Assembly (NCBI GenBank): GCA_037178625.1
Contig: JAWZXG010000024.1
Span: 248,001-312,000 of the forward strand
Length of the DNA: 64,000 nt
Origin: Skeletonema tropicum
Lineage: Eukaryota > Bacillariophyta > Thalassiosirophyceae > Thalassiosirales > Thalassiosiraceae
Direction: 5' to 3'
Shown: in pieces, positions 63,198 to 64,000 of the stretch
How positions within the stretch are numbered: position 1 is the stretch's first letter
Layout of the letters: every line of letters begins with the position of its first letter
Program-made: the position numbers and the translations under genes
Notes under the pieces: model-generated
What the model saw: the letters and a program-made list of their open reading frames with translations, nothing else
Told to the model about the DNA's origin: nothing
The model's database searches: none

Positions 63198-64000
63198 TAG
63201 TCAAGTAGCATACTACCTTTAGGTACGTATGTATCTGTGCCCATACGGATACGTGCTCGCTAAGCTATCGCTTATCGGGATCTCCATGCCTGACGCATGC
63301 CGCTCTGGATTCTGACTACATTGAAGCAGTCAGCTTAGAGAATCTTACTAACAGCCTACGTCTTGGAATTAGTACGATTTCTGTCCAATAGCATTCCGAG
63401 TCACTCGGCTTACACGAGCAACTCTACCGCTAGCAGCAGCTCTCTCCTTCGAAGAGCCCACAACTACTCCAAATACGTAAATTAATACTGTATTCATCGT
63501 CGTTGTCATTACACATCTATTAGCCTGTGTCAGCGATGGCTATTGCAATTCAATCTGCTGCGCTTCTTCTGCTCCCGGTGTTGCCGCGGCACCAGGTGCA
63601 GCTGTGCCGGTCACTGTCAGAAAACGTCCAAAGAGAATTTCCCTATGAGAGATATTGCGTTTGTGTAGCATAGGTATTCATAGTAGGATTCATACACAAA
63701 AAACTGTTGCCACGGGCAAAGGTAGCAATAGCAAATAGTGTTACTTGTACGTCTATTATTTGCAATCTAATCAAACCTGACAAACCTGATAACCTTCTGT
63801 AATAGTCAAGTAGCATACTACCTTTAGGTACGTATGTATCTGTGACCATACGGATACGTGCTCGCTAAGCTATCGCTTATCGGGATCTCCATGCCTGACG
63901 CATGCCGCTCTGGATTCTGACTACGTGGAAACAGTCAGCTTAGAGAATCTTACTAACAGCCTACGTCTTGGAATTAGTACGATTTCTATCCAATAGCATT
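63193..64000. repeat. Direct repeats about 605 bp apart at the window edge
   Basis: 63193-63397 and 63798-64000 are near-identical, starting TGTAATAGTCAAGTAGCATA and sharing CTAAGCTATCGCTTATCGGG. There are only a few substitutions (for example GTGCCC/GTGACC and CATTGAAG/CGTGGAAA). The second copy is cut by the window end. They may be LTRs of a very small element or two units of a tandem repeat. No gene is seen between them. Confidence 0.75.

Overview
The window is nuclear DNA of a photosynthetic stramenopile, most likely a centric diatom. Genes carry short GT-AG introns (about 90-170 bp). Two proteins have a signal peptide followed by an ASAF/CFAF-like plastid cleavage motif. A diatom-type Ty1/copia element is present, along with diatom-style lipid and phosphate genes. 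The species cannot be named from sequence alone.

Layout. 1-18.05 kb is repeat-rich. A hAT transposon (1480-4623, 18-bp TIRs, perfect 8-bp target duplication) sits inside an older inverted-repeat element (1201-4933). Next comes a copia retrotransposon bounded by 218-bp direct repeats (5955-18046). Its reverse transcriptase is split by a 4.7-kb DNA element (about 10079-14743) that carries a broken PD-(D/E)XK nuclease/zinc-ribbon gene. A satellite array of about 12 units follows (18.7-21.0 kb).

21.6-47.3 kb is ordinary gene-dense DNA. It encodes a RING-Sel1-MYND protein, an ABHD17-like hydrolase, a GDAP1-like GST, a SAM-domain protein, an unknown acidic protein, an aldo-keto reductase, an unknown plastid protein, a LYR-motif protein, a PIN/PILS-type carrier, an EF-hand-like membrane protein, a cytochrome-b5 sphingolipid-type desaturase, a probable mitochondrial protein, a Rab11-like GTPase, a SLOG-like plastid protein, POP5 and an acylcarnitine carrier.

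47.9-57.8 kb is a tandem array of four PhoX/DUF839 paralogues. Two are membrane-anchored (type II). Two have a signal peptide plus an extra cysteine-containing domain, and one of these is frameshifted. Copies 1 and 3 share a 620-bp tract that looks identical, which points to recent gene conversion. The array suggests expanded cell-surface or secreted phosphoesterase-type activity.

58-64 kb is again mobile DNA. It holds a 601-bp insertion with a visible empty site in a paralogous flank, and a second broken copy of the nuclease/zinc-ribbon gene. That copy is interrupted by a 2.5-kb TIR element (60331-62846) whose only gene encodes a coiled-coil protein with a Tudor-like C-terminus. Direct repeats run off the right edge. 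The most novel-looking items are the nuclease/zinc-ribbon family, the coiled-coil TIR element and the mosaic PhoX-like array.
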